The translations under genes and the position numbers were made by a program. A stretch of DNA of 64,000 nucleotides from Streptomyces violaceusniger Tu 4113 (GTDB lineage Bacteria > Actinomycetota > Actinomycetes > Streptomycetales > Streptomycetaceae). Shown in pieces: positions 8,787-17,821 of the stretch. Where the stretch lies: contig NC_015957.1 of the NCBI RefSeq assembly GCF_000147815.2, positions 7,378,001 through 7,442,000 of the forward strand, given 5' to 3'. Every line of letters begins with the position of its first letter. Position 1 is the stretch's first letter. Below the pieces are notes generated by a model. That model did no database searches. It had not been told where the DNA came from and worked only from the letters and a program-made list of their open reading frames with translations.

Positions 8787-11260
8787 CCGGTCTGCTCGAC
8801 CGGTGGCGTGCGGAAGGCGGCTGCCTCGTCGTGGGCTTGCTGTTCGCGGAAGGAGCGGTCGAGGTGGTGCTGCAACCGGACGTGGCGGAACTGGTAGACC
8901 GCGCCGGTCTGGCGCAGCACACCGCGGCCGTAGGCGTCGTCCAGGAACGCGGCAGTGTTCCAGGGGAGCCTGCCGGTCAGCGGCAGCCAGACGCGGCACA
9001 GGACCAACCACCGCCCCCAAGCGGTGAACGACAGTGCGTAGGCCAGCGCGCCGCCCACTCCGCTGACGACGCCGTAGGTCAGCGCGCTGCCCGCCCCCCA
9101 CACCATCGGGCCGAAGAGGGGCTGGAGCAGGTCGACGACGAGCTGTCCGCCTGCGCCGATGGTGAGGGCGAGCGCGGGCGCGAGGACGAGGATCTGGCGG
9201 CCCACGGTCATGCGGTTCGAGGCCAGCAGGCGGGACGGGGTGGCGGCGGAGGCGATGTCCAGGGGCGTCTCCAGGGTGGCCAGCATCCCGAAGACGAGTC
9301 CGGCGCCGGGCCCGAAGATCAGGCCGAAGGCCAGCATGTCGATGAGGGTGTCCTTCAGCACCGCGGCGTCCGCCATCGGCTGTCCGTAGTACAGCCAGTG
9401 GTCGAGGGTGAGGGTGCAGGCGCATCCGGGGCCCACGAGGAAACCGCCCAGCAGGCTGGTCCCGAACCGGGCGGCGAAGGTGCGCCCCGTCCCGCGGCCG
9501 GGGCGTCTCGCGGTGCCGGGAAGTCGCAGTCGCGCCCGGGCCGGCTCGAGGGGTTCGCGGCCGAAGGCGGTGACGATGCAGAACACGCACCCGAACGCGA
9601 GCCCCGTGATCGGCCCCGTCAACCCTGCCAGGAGCAGCGTCTCCCCGAGCGCCTGTGGCAGGAGGACCAGGCAGACGAGCAGTTCGGGGACGAAGACGCA
9701 CAGCGCGGAGGCCGCCACGACGGTCAGGATGCGGGTGGCGAGCGGCAGCGAGGCACCGATCTGCCACCAGGCGAGGTCCTGCTGTTCGCGGCCGAGCCGG
9801 GCCAGGTGGTGGGCGAGGTAGCCGAGCCAGCGTTCGGCGTGCTCCGGGGCCGGACCCTGTCCGGGGCTGCGGCGGCCAGGGGCGCGCTCGGCGACGGGGC
9901 GCCGGTAGACGGACGGGACGAATCCGGCGAGGAGGTGCTCCTCCAGGGCACTCACGTCGGGGAAGCGCTCGGTGTCCAGCAGCTCCGCGGGGTTCCTGCG
10001 GGACGCCTCGCTGTACATGGTCCGGGCCAGACTCACCATGAGGGGCGTCCGCAGGACCGCGGCCAGCGGCACCTGCGCCGGGTCGCGGTGGGCGTCCCGG
10101 TAGGCGAGGAGTTCCGCCAGGACGCCGTCCCAGACCGATCCGTCCGCTGTGCGGCCATCACCGACGGGCTCCTCGCCCGGGCCGGTGCGGCGGGCGGCCG
10201 GGCGTGCTGTCAGGGGCAGGTAGGCGGCCAGGTCGTCGAGCGTGAGTTCGGCGAGTCTGATGCCTGCGGCCCAGACCAGCGGGGCGCCCACGTCCTGGAC
10301 GGCCTCGGTGAACTCGGCCTGGCGGCTGGTCAGGATGAGCGGCATCGAGGTGGTGTTGAGCGTTTCGAGGGCGACCCGCCGCAAGCCCTCCGCGATCTCA
10401 TCGAAGCCGTCCAGGACCGGGAGGATGAGGTCTGCGTCGATCAGCGCGACGGCCAGGTTCGACCCGCCGGGCGCGCTTGCGGTGAGGTGGGGGTGGTCAC
10501 GTACCAGGCGGTCGACCAGCCAGTCCCGCAGCGCGACGGCTGTCGGGTCCCATGATCCGACGCTGAAGACGACCGGCACCCGGTCCGCGGGGGTCCGGGC
10601 CGCCAGGTGGTCCAGGACGAACCTGCCCGTGAGGACGGACTTGCCTGAACCGGCCCTGCCGAGGATCACCAGCCGCCCGGAGGGGATCCTCCGGTACACC
10701 TCGGCCACGCTCCCCTCCCGGCTGGTCAGGTCCATGGGGCGCGGTGGGGCTCCCGGCGGGAGGCGCTGGACGGTCTCCGGACGGTCGGTGAGGGTCGGGG
10801 GCGCGGGGTGCCAGCGCACCGGCAGGGGGAACGGGTCGTGGATGCGGCGCTGCTCCACCTCTTGCCGCCAGCGCCGCCTGACCTCGTTCGCGAGTGCGTC
10901 AGCGGCGGCGATGATCTTCTCCCGCACCTGTGGGCGGACGCCGGGGGACTCGACATGCACGGAGGTCCCGGCGTGCACGGGAGTCTTGGGGTCCGTGGAG
11001 GTTTCGGAGTCCACGGGGGTCCCGGCGGCGTCGCCGCCGCCCGCTTTGGCGAGCCCGGCGGTCAGCCGCTGGCGGTCCCCAGGGCCGACGTCCAGGGCGT
11101 CCGCCAGCAGGTTCAGCGTGCTGAGCCGGTGGTCGCGGGACTTCCCGGTCTCCAGACGGCGGATGGTGCTGACGCTCACCCCGGACCGTGCGGACAGCTC
11201 CTCCTGCGTCAGCCCGGCGCGGACCCGCAGCGGACGGAGCAACGTGCCGGATTTGTCCAT
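8783..11260 (-). CDS. XRE-NACHT NTPase with C-terminal multi-pass membrane domain
   Basis: 825 residues from ATG 11260 (MDKSGTLLRP). Earlier in-frame starts would run back into the upstream hydrolase gene on the other strand and are rejected. Domains in order: an XRE helix-turn-helix at about 5-60 (LTQEELSARSGVSVSTIRRLE); a linker; a NACHT-type P-loop with Walker A GRAGSGKS at 201-208, Walker B PVLDGFDE at about 281-288 and sensor-like LILTSR at about 308-313; a helical region; then several hydrophobic segments from about 510 to 770; and a soluble tail (FLDDAYGRGVLRQTGAVYQFRHVRLQHHL). Related bacterial NACHT proteins are NLR-like antiphage proteins; others may be regulators. The membrane module could be a pore- or membrane-disrupting effector, while the HTH could give self-regulation or DNA sensing. 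Function is inferred. Confidence 0.8.
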   Translation of the reverse strand: MDKSGTLLRPLRVRAGLTQEELSARSGVSVSTIRRLETGKSRDHRLSTLNLLADALDVGPGDRQRLTAGLAKAGGGDAAGTPVDSETSTDPKTPVHAGTSVHVESPGVRPQVREKIIAAADALANEVRRRWRQEVEQRRIHDPFPLPVRWHPAPPTLTDRPETVQRLPPGAPPRPMDLTSREGSVAEVYRRIPSGRLVILGRAGSGKSVLTGRFVLDHLAARTPADRVPVVFSVGSWDPTAVALRDWLVDRLVRDHPHLTASAPGGSNLAVALIDADLILPVLDGFDEIAEGLRRVALETLNTTSMPLILTSRQAEFTEAVQDVGAPLVWAAGIRLAELTLDDLAAYLPLTARPAARRTGPGEEPVGDGRTADGSVWDGVLAELLAYRDAHRDPAQVPLAAVLRTPLMVSLARTMYSEASRRNPAELLDTERFPDVSALEEHLLAGFVPSVYRRPVAERAPGRRSPGQGPAPEHAERWLGYLAHHLARLGREQQDLAWWQIGASLPLATRILTVVAASALCVFVPELLVCLVLLPQALGETLLLAGLTGPITGLAFGCVFCIVTAFGREPLEPARARLRLPGTARRPGRGTGRTFAARFGTSLLGGFLVGPGCACTLTLDHWLYYGQPMADAAVLKDTLIDMLAFGLIFGPGAGLVFGMLATLETPLDIASAATPSRLLASNRMTVGRQILVLAPALALTIGAGGQLVVDLLQPLFGPMVWGAGSALTYGVVSGVGGALAYALSFTAWGRWLVLCRVWLPLTGRLPWNTAAFLDDAYGRGVLRQTGAVYQFRHVRLQHHLDRSFREQQAHDEAAAFRTPPVEQTG

Positions 11261-11560
11261 GACGTGCCAGTCTCCTCCCCCGCCAAGCGCACTGTTCGAC
11301 AAGCCTAGCGGCGACCGGTCACATATGACCGCCCCATGAGCTGTGCTCTGAACAGCATCGATGGCATCGTCACCAACTGGGATCACCGTCCCGGGGACTG
11401 CCCGGCACGGAAGACGGCGGCCAAGTAGGCGGCCCTCAGCCGGAACTCGTGGCGGAGCATCCGATGGGAACCCGCAGCGGGAAACCACGGTGGGAATCCC
11501 GGCCGGCCCAACCCGGGGGCGGCGGAGAGTACTTGCGGGCCGTGGGCGCCATCGTCCTGT
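11261..11560. promoter_or_regulatory. Upstream region of the NACHT gene
   Basis: About 300 bp with no convincing gene. It contains the dyad GGTCA-N4-TGACC at 11317-11330, about 60 bp upstream of the NACHT start, which could be an operator for that protein's own HTH domain. No other structure is clear before the duplicated unit begins at 11561. Confidence 0.35.
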
Positions 11561-11613
11561 AGCCGGTGGTCTCCGAGGCTGGCCGGCGTCGAGAAGGGAA
11601 AAGGAAATTGAGT

Positions 11614-12840
11614 ATGTTCCAGGCCACCGGATCTCCCTCTCCGGGTGGGAAGGAGGGGCAGTCCGACGGCAGCCACAGGCGGCCCCTGGCGGCGCGTCGG
11701 TGGTCGGTGGTTTCCGGCGCCGCGGCGTTGGGCTGCGTGCTGCTGACAAGTGTCCCCCTGAACACTGCGCAGGCCGACGACGAAACGCCGTCGAGCATCC
11801 TCCAGGCCGGTGCCGAGCAAGGCGTCTCCGACGGTTACCCGGGTGTGATCGGTCTGATCCGCAGCGGTGACTCCACGGAGTACGTACACGCAGGCGTCGG
11901 GAACGTCAGCACCAAGACGGACGCCGACCCGAAGGCGAAGTTCCGGATCGGCAGCAACACCAAGGCGTTCACGGCCACCGTGCTTCTCCAGTTGGAGGGT
12001 GAGGGGAAACTGTCGCTGGACGACTCGGTTGCCAAGTGGCTGCCGGACGCGGTCAACGCGAACGGTTACGACGGTTCGAAGATCACCATCCGCGAGCTGC
12101 TCAACCACACGTCGAGCCTGCCGGACTACGCGGCGGACGCGCAGCTCAGCAGCGCCTACTACAACAACACCGAGCCCGATAAGGCGTGGGCGCCGCAGCA
12201 GCTGGTGAACATCGCCCTCCGTCAGCACGCTCCGCAGTCCGCACCGGGTGAGAAGTTCGGCTACGCGAACACCAACTACATCCTGGCCGGCATGGTGATC
12301 AAGGCGGTCACCGGCAACGAACCCGGTGACGAGATCCAGAAGCGCATCATCGAGCCGCTCGGCCTGAACGACACGAAATTCGCCACCGATTCCTCCATAT
12401 CGGGGAACTACCTGCACGGTTACTCGTACTCGATCCTTTCCGGCATGCGCGACGTCACCGCGTCCAACATGCAGATCTTCAGCACCGCCGGGGCCATCGT
12501 CTCCACCCTGGACGACATGGCCACGTTCCAGCGGGCACTCATGACCGGGAAGCTCTTCGCCCCGGAGCAGCTCAAGGAACTCAAGACCACGGTGCCCGAG
12601 AGCAGTGACGGCAGTACGGACATCACCGCAGGGCTGGGCATCGGCCGCGTCAAACTGTCCTGCGGCAAAGTCGCCTGGGGGCATACCGGTGCTGTGCTCG
12701 GCTACTACAGCGAGTGGCTGATCAGCGAGGACGGCAACACCGAGGTCATCCACGCGAACACCGAGGACCACATGCAGAGCGGCACGCGGGGACAGACCGA
12801 CACCCATAAGGCCATGGAGAAGGCATTCTGCGCTGCGTAG
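11614..12840 (+). CDS. Secreted S12-type serine hydrolase, copy 1
   Basis: 408 residues from ATG 11614, preceded by the purine-rich ribosome site AAGGGAAAAGGAAA; a TTG two codons upstream is an alternative. A long signal region with twin Arg (LAARRWSVVSGAAALGCVLL) ends near AQADD, so it is probably exported. Catalytic motifs of the beta-lactamase/D-Ala-D-Ala carboxypeptidase fold are complete: SxxK in IGSNTKAF, YxN in FGYANTN, and HTG in WGHTGAVLGY. Likely substrates are D-amino-acid peptides, muropeptides or beta-lactams; the sequence cannot decide. Copy 2 follows 116 bp downstream. Confidence 0.88.
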   Translation: MFQATGSPSPGGKEGQSDGSHRRPLAARRWSVVSGAAALGCVLLTSVPLNTAQADDETPSSILQAGAEQGVSDGYPGVIGLIRSGDSTEYVHAGVGNVSTKTDADPKAKFRIGSNTKAFTATVLLQLEGEGKLSLDDSVAKWLPDAVNANGYDGSKITIRELLNHTSSLPDYAADAQLSSAYYNNTEPDKAWAPQQLVNIALRQHAPQSAPGEKFGYANTNYILAGMVIKAVTGNEPGDEIQKRIIEPLGLNDTKFATDSSISGNYLHGYSYSILSGMRDVTASNMQIFSTAGAIVSTLDDMATFQRALMTGKLFAPEQLKELKTTVPESSDGSTDITAGLGIGRVKLSCGKVAWGHTGAVLGYYSEWLISEDGNTEVIHANTEDHMQSGTRGQTDTHKAMEKAFCAA

Positions 12841-12870
12841 GCGATTTCTGAGGAACGAACGGGCGGACGG

Positions 12871-12898
12871 ACGGCCGTACCGACGAGGGCACGGCCGT
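12871..12898 (+). terminator. Hairpin after hydrolase copy 1
   Basis: Arms ACGGCCGT at 12871-12878 and 12891-12898 flank a 12-nt loop and are followed by TTTGT. It lies 30 bp after the stop of copy 1 and could terminate or attenuate read-through into copy 2. Confidence 0.5.
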
Positions 12899-12956
12899 TT
12901 GTCAGCCGGTGGTCTCCGAGGCTGGCCGGCGTCGAGAAGGGAAAAGGAAATTGAGT

Positions 12957-14174
12957 ATGTTCCAGGCCACCGGATCTCCCTCTCCGGGTGGGAAGGAGGG
13001 GCAGTCCGACGGCAGCCACAGGCGGCCCCTGGCGGCGCGTCGGTGGTCGGTGGTTTCCGGCGCCGCGGCGTTGGGCTGCGTGCTGCTGACAAGTGTCCCC
13101 CTGAACACTGCGCAGGCCGACGACGAAACGCCGTCGAGCATCCTCCAGGCCGGTGCCGAGCAAGGCGTCTCCGACGGTTACCCGGGTGTGATCGGTCTGA
13201 TCCGCAGCGGTGACTCCACGGAGTACGTACACGCAGGCGTCGGGAACGTCAGCACCAAGACGGACGCCGACCCGAAGGCGAAGTTCCGGATCGGCAGCAA
13301 CACCAAGGCGTTCACGGCCACCGTGCTTCTCCAGTTGGAGGGTGAGGGGAAACTGTCGCTGGACGACTCGATTGCCAAGTGGCTGCCGGACGCGGTCAAC
13401 GCGAACGGTTACGACGGTTCGAAGATCACCATCCGCGAGCTACTCAACCACACGTCGAGCCTGCCCGATTACTTCACCGACCTCGGGGTCGAAAGCGACT
13501 ACTTCCTCAACACCGAGCCCGACAAGGCGTGGGCGCCGCAGCAGCTGGTGAACATCGCCCTCCGTCAGCACGCTCCGCAGTCCGCACCGGGTGAGAAGTT
13601 CGGCTACGCGAACACCAACTACATCCTGGCCGGCATGGTGATCAAGGCGGTCACCGGCAACGAACCCGGTGACGAGATCCAGAAGCGCATCATCGAGCCG
13701 CTCGGCCTGAACGACACGAGTTTCCCCACCGATTCCGCCATGTCGGGGAACTACCTGCACGGTTACGTGCACCCGCTCACCATCGTCACGCGTGACGTCA
13801 CCATCTCCAACGTGCAGATCGGCGGCACCGCCGGGGCCATCGTCTCCACCCTGGACGACATGGCCACGTTCCAGCGGGCACTCATGACCGGGAAGCTCCT
13901 CGCCCCGGAGCAGCTCAAGGAACTCAAGACCACGGTACCGACGGGGCGTGCGGATGAGACCTGGGGGCTGGGCATCGCCCACATGAAGACGCCCTGCGGC
14001 ACGTGGGCCTGGGGGCACAACGGTGCCGTGCTCGGTTACTTCAGCGAGTGGCTGATCAGCGACGACGGCAGCACACAGGTCGTCCACGCGAACAACGAAT
14101 ACCATATGCTGTCCCCCACCAAGGGACAGACCGACAGTTATCAGGCCATGGGCAACGCCTTCTGCGCCGCGTAG
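12957..14174 (+). CDS. Secreted S12-type serine hydrolase, copy 2
   Basis: 405 residues from ATG 12957, with the same leader, ribosome site and signal peptide as copy 1. Motifs SNTK, YAN and HNG (copy 1 has HTG) are intact. The N-terminal ~180 residues are essentially identical to copy 1. Divergence is confined to three patches: after LLNHTSSLPDY, around the region between NDT and STAGAIVS (here GGTAGAIVS), and before WGHNG. In this fold those stretches border the active-site cleft. The two proteins probably share a reaction but differ in substrate range. Confidence 0.88.
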   Translation: MFQATGSPSPGGKEGQSDGSHRRPLAARRWSVVSGAAALGCVLLTSVPLNTAQADDETPSSILQAGAEQGVSDGYPGVIGLIRSGDSTEYVHAGVGNVSTKTDADPKAKFRIGSNTKAFTATVLLQLEGEGKLSLDDSIAKWLPDAVNANGYDGSKITIRELLNHTSSLPDYFTDLGVESDYFLNTEPDKAWAPQQLVNIALRQHAPQSAPGEKFGYANTNYILAGMVIKAVTGNEPGDEIQKRIIEPLGLNDTSFPTDSAMSGNYLHGYVHPLTIVTRDVTISNVQIGGTAGAIVSTLDDMATFQRALMTGKLLAPEQLKELKTTVPTGRADETWGLGIAHMKTPCGTWAWGHNGAVLGYFSEWLISDDGSTQVVHANNEYHMLSPTKGQTDSYQAMGNAFCAA

Positions 14175-14190
14175 TCGTAGACGTTTTCCG

Positions 14191-14229
14191 GACGGATGGC
14201 CGTGCCCGGCGAGGGCAAAGCCATCCGTC
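14191..14229 (+). terminator. Hairpin after hydrolase copy 2
   Basis: Perfect 10-bp arms GACGGATGGC (14191-14200) and GCCATCCGTC (14220-14229) with a 19-nt loop, starting 17 bp after the copy 2 stop codon. Position and symmetry fit a rho-independent terminator, although no U-run follows. Confidence 0.6.
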
Positions 14230-14984
14230 AGAACCTATCGATGGCACTGTCGCCGACTGTGGTCCTGCCGGAAAGTCGCCTGGCGCTGAGGAGCGTGGTG
14301 CCGAAGCGGAGAGCAACCAGCAGAGCCGGGGAGGCAGCGTCGGTGCATACGGGCTGTGGCCCTTGTGGGCTTTGGCCACCGTCGGATCAGCCGACCGGAC
14401 GGCGGAGCGTGAACCGGCGCCAGCCGACGCACGAGATGCGTCACCGCAGGCGACACATGGAGTGGAAACACACGACTAGAAGAGCAATGCCTGATGTGTC
14501 AGCGGTCGCCGACGGAAAGCGACGTGAGGTCGGTGACGGCCTGGTGGTCGTCGGGGGTGAGCCGGGCATGGCGTTACGGGGTAGTCCGGTCTTCCGGGCC
14601 GCCGATGGGCCGTCTGTGCGCTGCTTCGTCGGCGATCGCCCAGGAGGGCGGCGGTTCCGGGCTTCGGGCGCTTCTTCCATACCGTCTCATCCGTGCGACA
14701 CCTTGCCGACGATCCCGTCCGATTCGTCGGGATCCCCATCGGCACCGTGAACGACTGCTTGGTCAGCATTTCTGGCACCGGGCAACGCCGCCACTACGTC
14801 ACCGTCTGCCTGCCGTGCACTCGGCCCCGTCACGGGCCCGCGTGCACGGGATCCACCGCCGAGCGCGGTCCCATCCAGCCGACATGCCATCAGCTTCACC
14901 CGGCACGGATCCAGCACGGCAAACCCAGCGGAGCCGGACCGAGAACGGCCTCATCAGCCTGGCGACCCGCAGGCGCCCACAGGT
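14230..14984. other. 755 bp without a supported gene
   Basis: No frame on either strand shows a recognisable domain or a good start with ribosome site. Minus-strand pieces such as RLTPDDHQAVTDL and ALPGARNADQAVV look like protein but lie in different frames, so decayed coding DNA is likely. The segment ends at an IS remnant. Confidence 0.4.
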
Positions 14985-15652
14985 GACTCCGTAAGGAAGC
15001 AGGGGTCGACCCGGCACCCGAGCGGGCCTGCAGCAGGTGGACCGGCTTCTTGCGTTCCCAGGCTGACGCCCTGCCGGCCTGCGACTTTCTGGAACAGTCA
15101 CCTCGTCCGGGGCGCGACTGTACGTGTTGGCGGTGAACGAGCACGCCAGCCGACGCACCCGGATCCTGGGCGCGACCGCGCACCCGACCTCCTCATGCGT
15201 AGCGCAGGCCGCCAAGGACCTGGCCATGGACCTCGAGGACGCGGGCTGCCGGGCGCGGTTCCTGATCCAGGAGGGAAGTTCCCCGCCTCCCTCGATGCCG
15301 CCCTTACCAATGCGGGGATTGACATTGTCCTCAGCGGTGTTCGGATGCCGACAATGAACTCGGTCATGGAGCGGTGGGTGCAGACCTGTCGGCGCGAACT
15401 GCTGGATCGGACACTGATCTGGAACCAGAGCCATCTCCTACACGCCCGGCGCAAGTACGAATCCTTCTGCAACGAGCACTGCCCGCACAGAGCCCTGGAA
15501 CAAGCCGCCCCATGCCGCCTGCTACCCACACCCACCACCCAACAAGCCCAGCTCACCCACCTGGAAGTCCGCAGACGAGACCGACTCGACGGAACGCTCC
15601 ACCAGTACCAGCACGCCGCCTGAACTGCACGGATGATTAATCGGCACCCGCA
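14985..15652 (+). pseudogene. Remnant of the 1.24-kb IS, transposase frameshifted
   Basis: Pieces of the same rve transposase as at 15920 and 57711 appear in several frames: VDPAPE and FLRSQADALPACDF, then LAVNEHASRRTRILGATAHP, then MNSVMERWVQTCRRELLD and LDGTLHQYQHAA with a stop at 15621-15623. The right terminal repeat, an imperfect version reading TCGGCACCCGCA, ends at 15652. The N-terminal half is missing and several indels break the frame. Confidence 0.8.
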
Positions 15653-15800
15653 GGTTCGCCGGCACTGCCATCACCGCGACCACGGCCCGTCGCCTGCTGG
15701 CGAACGAGGACGCCATGATCTACGACAACCCCCAGGCCCTCTTGCTCTGCCACTACAGGCGCGAGCAGGCACTCTGTCACCGCGACGGGATCAAGGACAC
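15653..15800 (+). pseudogene. Integrase-like C-terminal fragment trapped between IS ends
   Basis: One frame reads ATTARRLLANEDAMIYDNP, QALLLCHYRREQALCHRDG, IKD and then runs into the left end of the next IS. The Cys-containing CHY...CHRDGIKD pattern resembles the C-terminal region of some actinobacterial site-specific integrases. Identification is tentative and only about 49 codons survive. Confidence 0.35.
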
Positions 15801-17039
15801 TGCGGGTGCCGATAAATCATCCACGCAGGTCGGGAGCCTGACCGCGGATCTCCGGTTCTCCTCGACGTTCAGCCCGGGGTCTGCACCTGCGCAGGGCCCT
15901 GGCGGCATCATGATCTGTCGTGCTCCTGCGCCTGGCCTACCTCGCCGCGACCAACGCCCTGGCGTTCCTACGCCTCCTGCCGATGAGCGACAAACAGAAG
16001 GACGTTGAGATCCTCGTACTCCGGCACCAACTGCTGGTCCTGCAACGCCGGGTCGGCAAGCCGACCTTCACCGACACAGACCGCGCCATCCTCGCCGGCC
16101 TGCTCCACCACCTCCCCAAAAACACACTGCGACACCTTCTGCTCCTGGTACGCCCCGAGACGGTCCTGCGCTGGCATCGCGACCTTCTCAGGCGGCGCCA
16201 TGCCGCGACCCGCGCACACAGACGACGTGGACGCCCACGCACCATCCGCTCGATCCGCGCCCTGGTCCTGCGCCTGGCCAGAGAGAATGCCTCGTGGGGA
16301 TATCGCCGGATCCACGGCGAACTCACCGCGCTGGGGATCAAGGTCGCCGCCTCCACCGTCGGGGAGATCCTCCGCGAGCACGGCATCCCACCCGCACCCG
16401 AACGGCAGAACACCACCTGGGCCCACTTCCTCCGCAGCCAGGCCAAAGCTCTACTCGCTTGCGATCTTTTCGAAGTCCGCACGCTGACCGGGGCGCGCCT
16501 GTACGTCTTCGCCGTCATCGAGCACACCACCCGTCGCATCAGGATCCTCGGCGCCACCCCGCACCCCACCGCGGAGTGGATCGTGCAGCTCGGACGCAAC
16601 CTCCTCATGGACCTCGAGGACGCAGGCAGCAAGGCGAAGTTCCTCATCCGCGACCGCGACGCAAAGTTCACAGCCGCCTTCGACGCCTTGATGACCGATG
16701 CGGCCTGAAGGTCGTCACCACCGGCATTCGGATGCCGAGGATGAACTCGCTCATGGAGCGCTGGATACAGACCTGCCGCAGGGAGCTGCTGGACCGGACC
16801 TTGATCTGGAACCAGAGCCACCTTCTCCGCGCCCTGCGCGAGTACGAATCCTTCTACAACGAGCACCGCCCGCACAGGGCCCTGGAGCAGGCGGCCCCAT
16901 GCCGCCCGCTACCCACGCCCATCACCCAACAAGCCCAACTCGCCCACCTGGAAGTCCACAGACGAGACCGACTCGGCGGAACCCTCCACGAATACCAGCA
17001 CGCGGCGTGAACTGCACGAATGATTTATCGGCACCCGCA
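15801..17039 (+). mobile_element. 1.24-kb IS (IS3/IS481-like), copy A
   Basis: Left end TGCGGGTGCCGATAAATCAT at 15801-15820 is the exact inverted repeat of the right end at 17020-17039. The element is 1239 bp and carries one rve transposase gene, broken by a 1-nt deletion. No target duplication is visible (ACAC on the left, GTCT on the right), so ends or flanks may have been rearranged. Copy B at 57591-58831 has the same ends. Confidence 0.9.
15920..17010 (+). pseudogene. rve transposase of IS copy A, frameshifted
   Basis: GTG start at 15920. The frame matches copy B through the helical N-terminus, HTH region (RARRGRPRT-like segment, LARENASWGYRRIHGEL) and the first two catalytic Asp positions, then ends prematurely at 16708. 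One base is missing near 16702 (GATGCGGCC against GATGCCGGTC in copy B). The rest, including MNSLMERWIQ with the catalytic Glu and the ending LGGTLHEYQHAA, continues in another frame. The copy is probably inactive, unless rescued by programmed frameshifting, for which I see no slippery site. Confidence 0.85.
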
Positions 17040-17140
17040 GTCTGTGACTCGTCGGTCCACCACCAGGGCCAACAGCGTATCGGCCCGGTCGTCCTCGGCC
17101 ATACGGTCGCGGAACTCGCTGAGGAAGGAGGGCTGGGGAA
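17040..17140 (-). pseudogene. IS1182/IS5-type transposase remnant
   Basis: On the minus strand this reads PSFLSEFRDRMAEDDRADTL followed by LALVVDRRVTD and then the right end of IS copy A. The pattern SEFRDRL...ADRLL matches an N-terminal stretch of IS1182-like transposases. About 33 codons remain; the rest was lost when the IS inserted or later. Confidence 0.5.
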
Positions 17141-17212
17141 TTGCGTATGGGTTAATCATTGCTTAGCAAGCATGCACTTGAAGTGAAGAGGTGGGCTCTC
17201 TAGCCTTTTCGC

Positions 17213-17821
17213 ATGGACCTCATCATCCTCGCGGCCTCCGGCAGGACCGGACTCGCAATCACCCGGCAGGCGCTGGTACGCGGTCACACCGTCACCGCTA
17301 TCGCGCGCAATCCCGAGCGCATTCCCCTTCCCAGCTCTGCCACTCTGCATAAAGTGGTCGGCAACGTAAACGATCCCGCGAGTATCGCGGCCGTCGTCAA
17401 CACGGATTCCGTTGTTCTTTCCGCCTTTGGCGCCGACCAGGCCGGAGTTCTCCTCGCCGGCGCCAAGGCGGTTGTCGCCGCTGGACCACGGCGCGTCATC
17501 TGGCTCGGTGCGTACGGCACAGGCAAATCCGCTGAGGTGGCGGGAGAGGCGGCGAGCGTTATCCCGAAGCTGCTGGGCGCCCGGCTCCCGGACAAGATCG
17601 CGGCCGACAACACCGTGCTCGCGGCCGGGGGCACGGTCTTCCATGCCGGGGTACTCGCCGACGGACCGGAAAGCCCGGAACGTCGCACGGTTGGTCTGGA
17701 GGCCGCGCCTCCGTTCGACCTCGCGGCCACGGTCACCCGTGAGACCGTGGCCGCGGCCATGCTCGCCGAGGCGGAGGAGCCCCGCTTCCCCGGCACGGTT
17801 GCCCTGCCGCTGGCCAACTAG
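17213..17821 (+). CDS. NAD(P)-binding (NmrA/atypical SDR) family protein
   Basis: 202 residues. The N-terminus MDLIILAASGRTG is a Rossmann beta-alpha-beta with a GxxGxxG-like turn in which the first Gly is Ala; RNPER about 20 residues on is the NADP-type basic loop. There is no YxxxK catalytic pair, so it is closer to NmrA/SDR-a5-like sensors and reductases than to classical dehydrogenases. Its stop overlaps the stop of the convergent LysR gene by 4 nt. A regulatory or quinone-reductase role is possible; the substrate is unknown. Confidence 0.75.
   Translation: MDLIILAASGRTGLAITRQALVRGHTVTAIARNPERIPLPSSATLHKVVGNVNDPASIAAVVNTDSVVLSAFGADQAGVLLAGAKAVVAAGPRRVIWLGAYGTGKSAEVAGEAASVIPKLLGARLPDKIAADNTVLAAGGTVFHAGVLADGPESPERRTVGLEAAPPFDLAATVTRETVAAAMLAEAEEPRFPGTVALPLAN

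Larger units (their letters stand above)
11561..14170 (+). repeat. Tandem duplication, period 1343 bp
   Basis: The DNA starting AGCCGGTGGTCTCC at 11561 recurs at 12904, exactly 1343 bp on. The two units include 53 bp of leader and a whole hydrolase gene each. The first ~570 bp are almost identical; later parts alternate between near-identity and strong divergence. This is a recent or gene-converted tandem duplication. Confidence 0.9.

Noticed and set aside
8831..10555. Long plus-strand frame antisense to the NACHT gene
   Set aside because: GC-rich shadow; Gly/Glu/Arg-rich low complexity with no domain. The minus strand has clear P-loop motifs.
15791..17048. Target-site duplication around IS copy A
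   Set aside because: Left flank ACAC and right flank GTCT do not match; the same is true for copy B (ACTT, GGGT).
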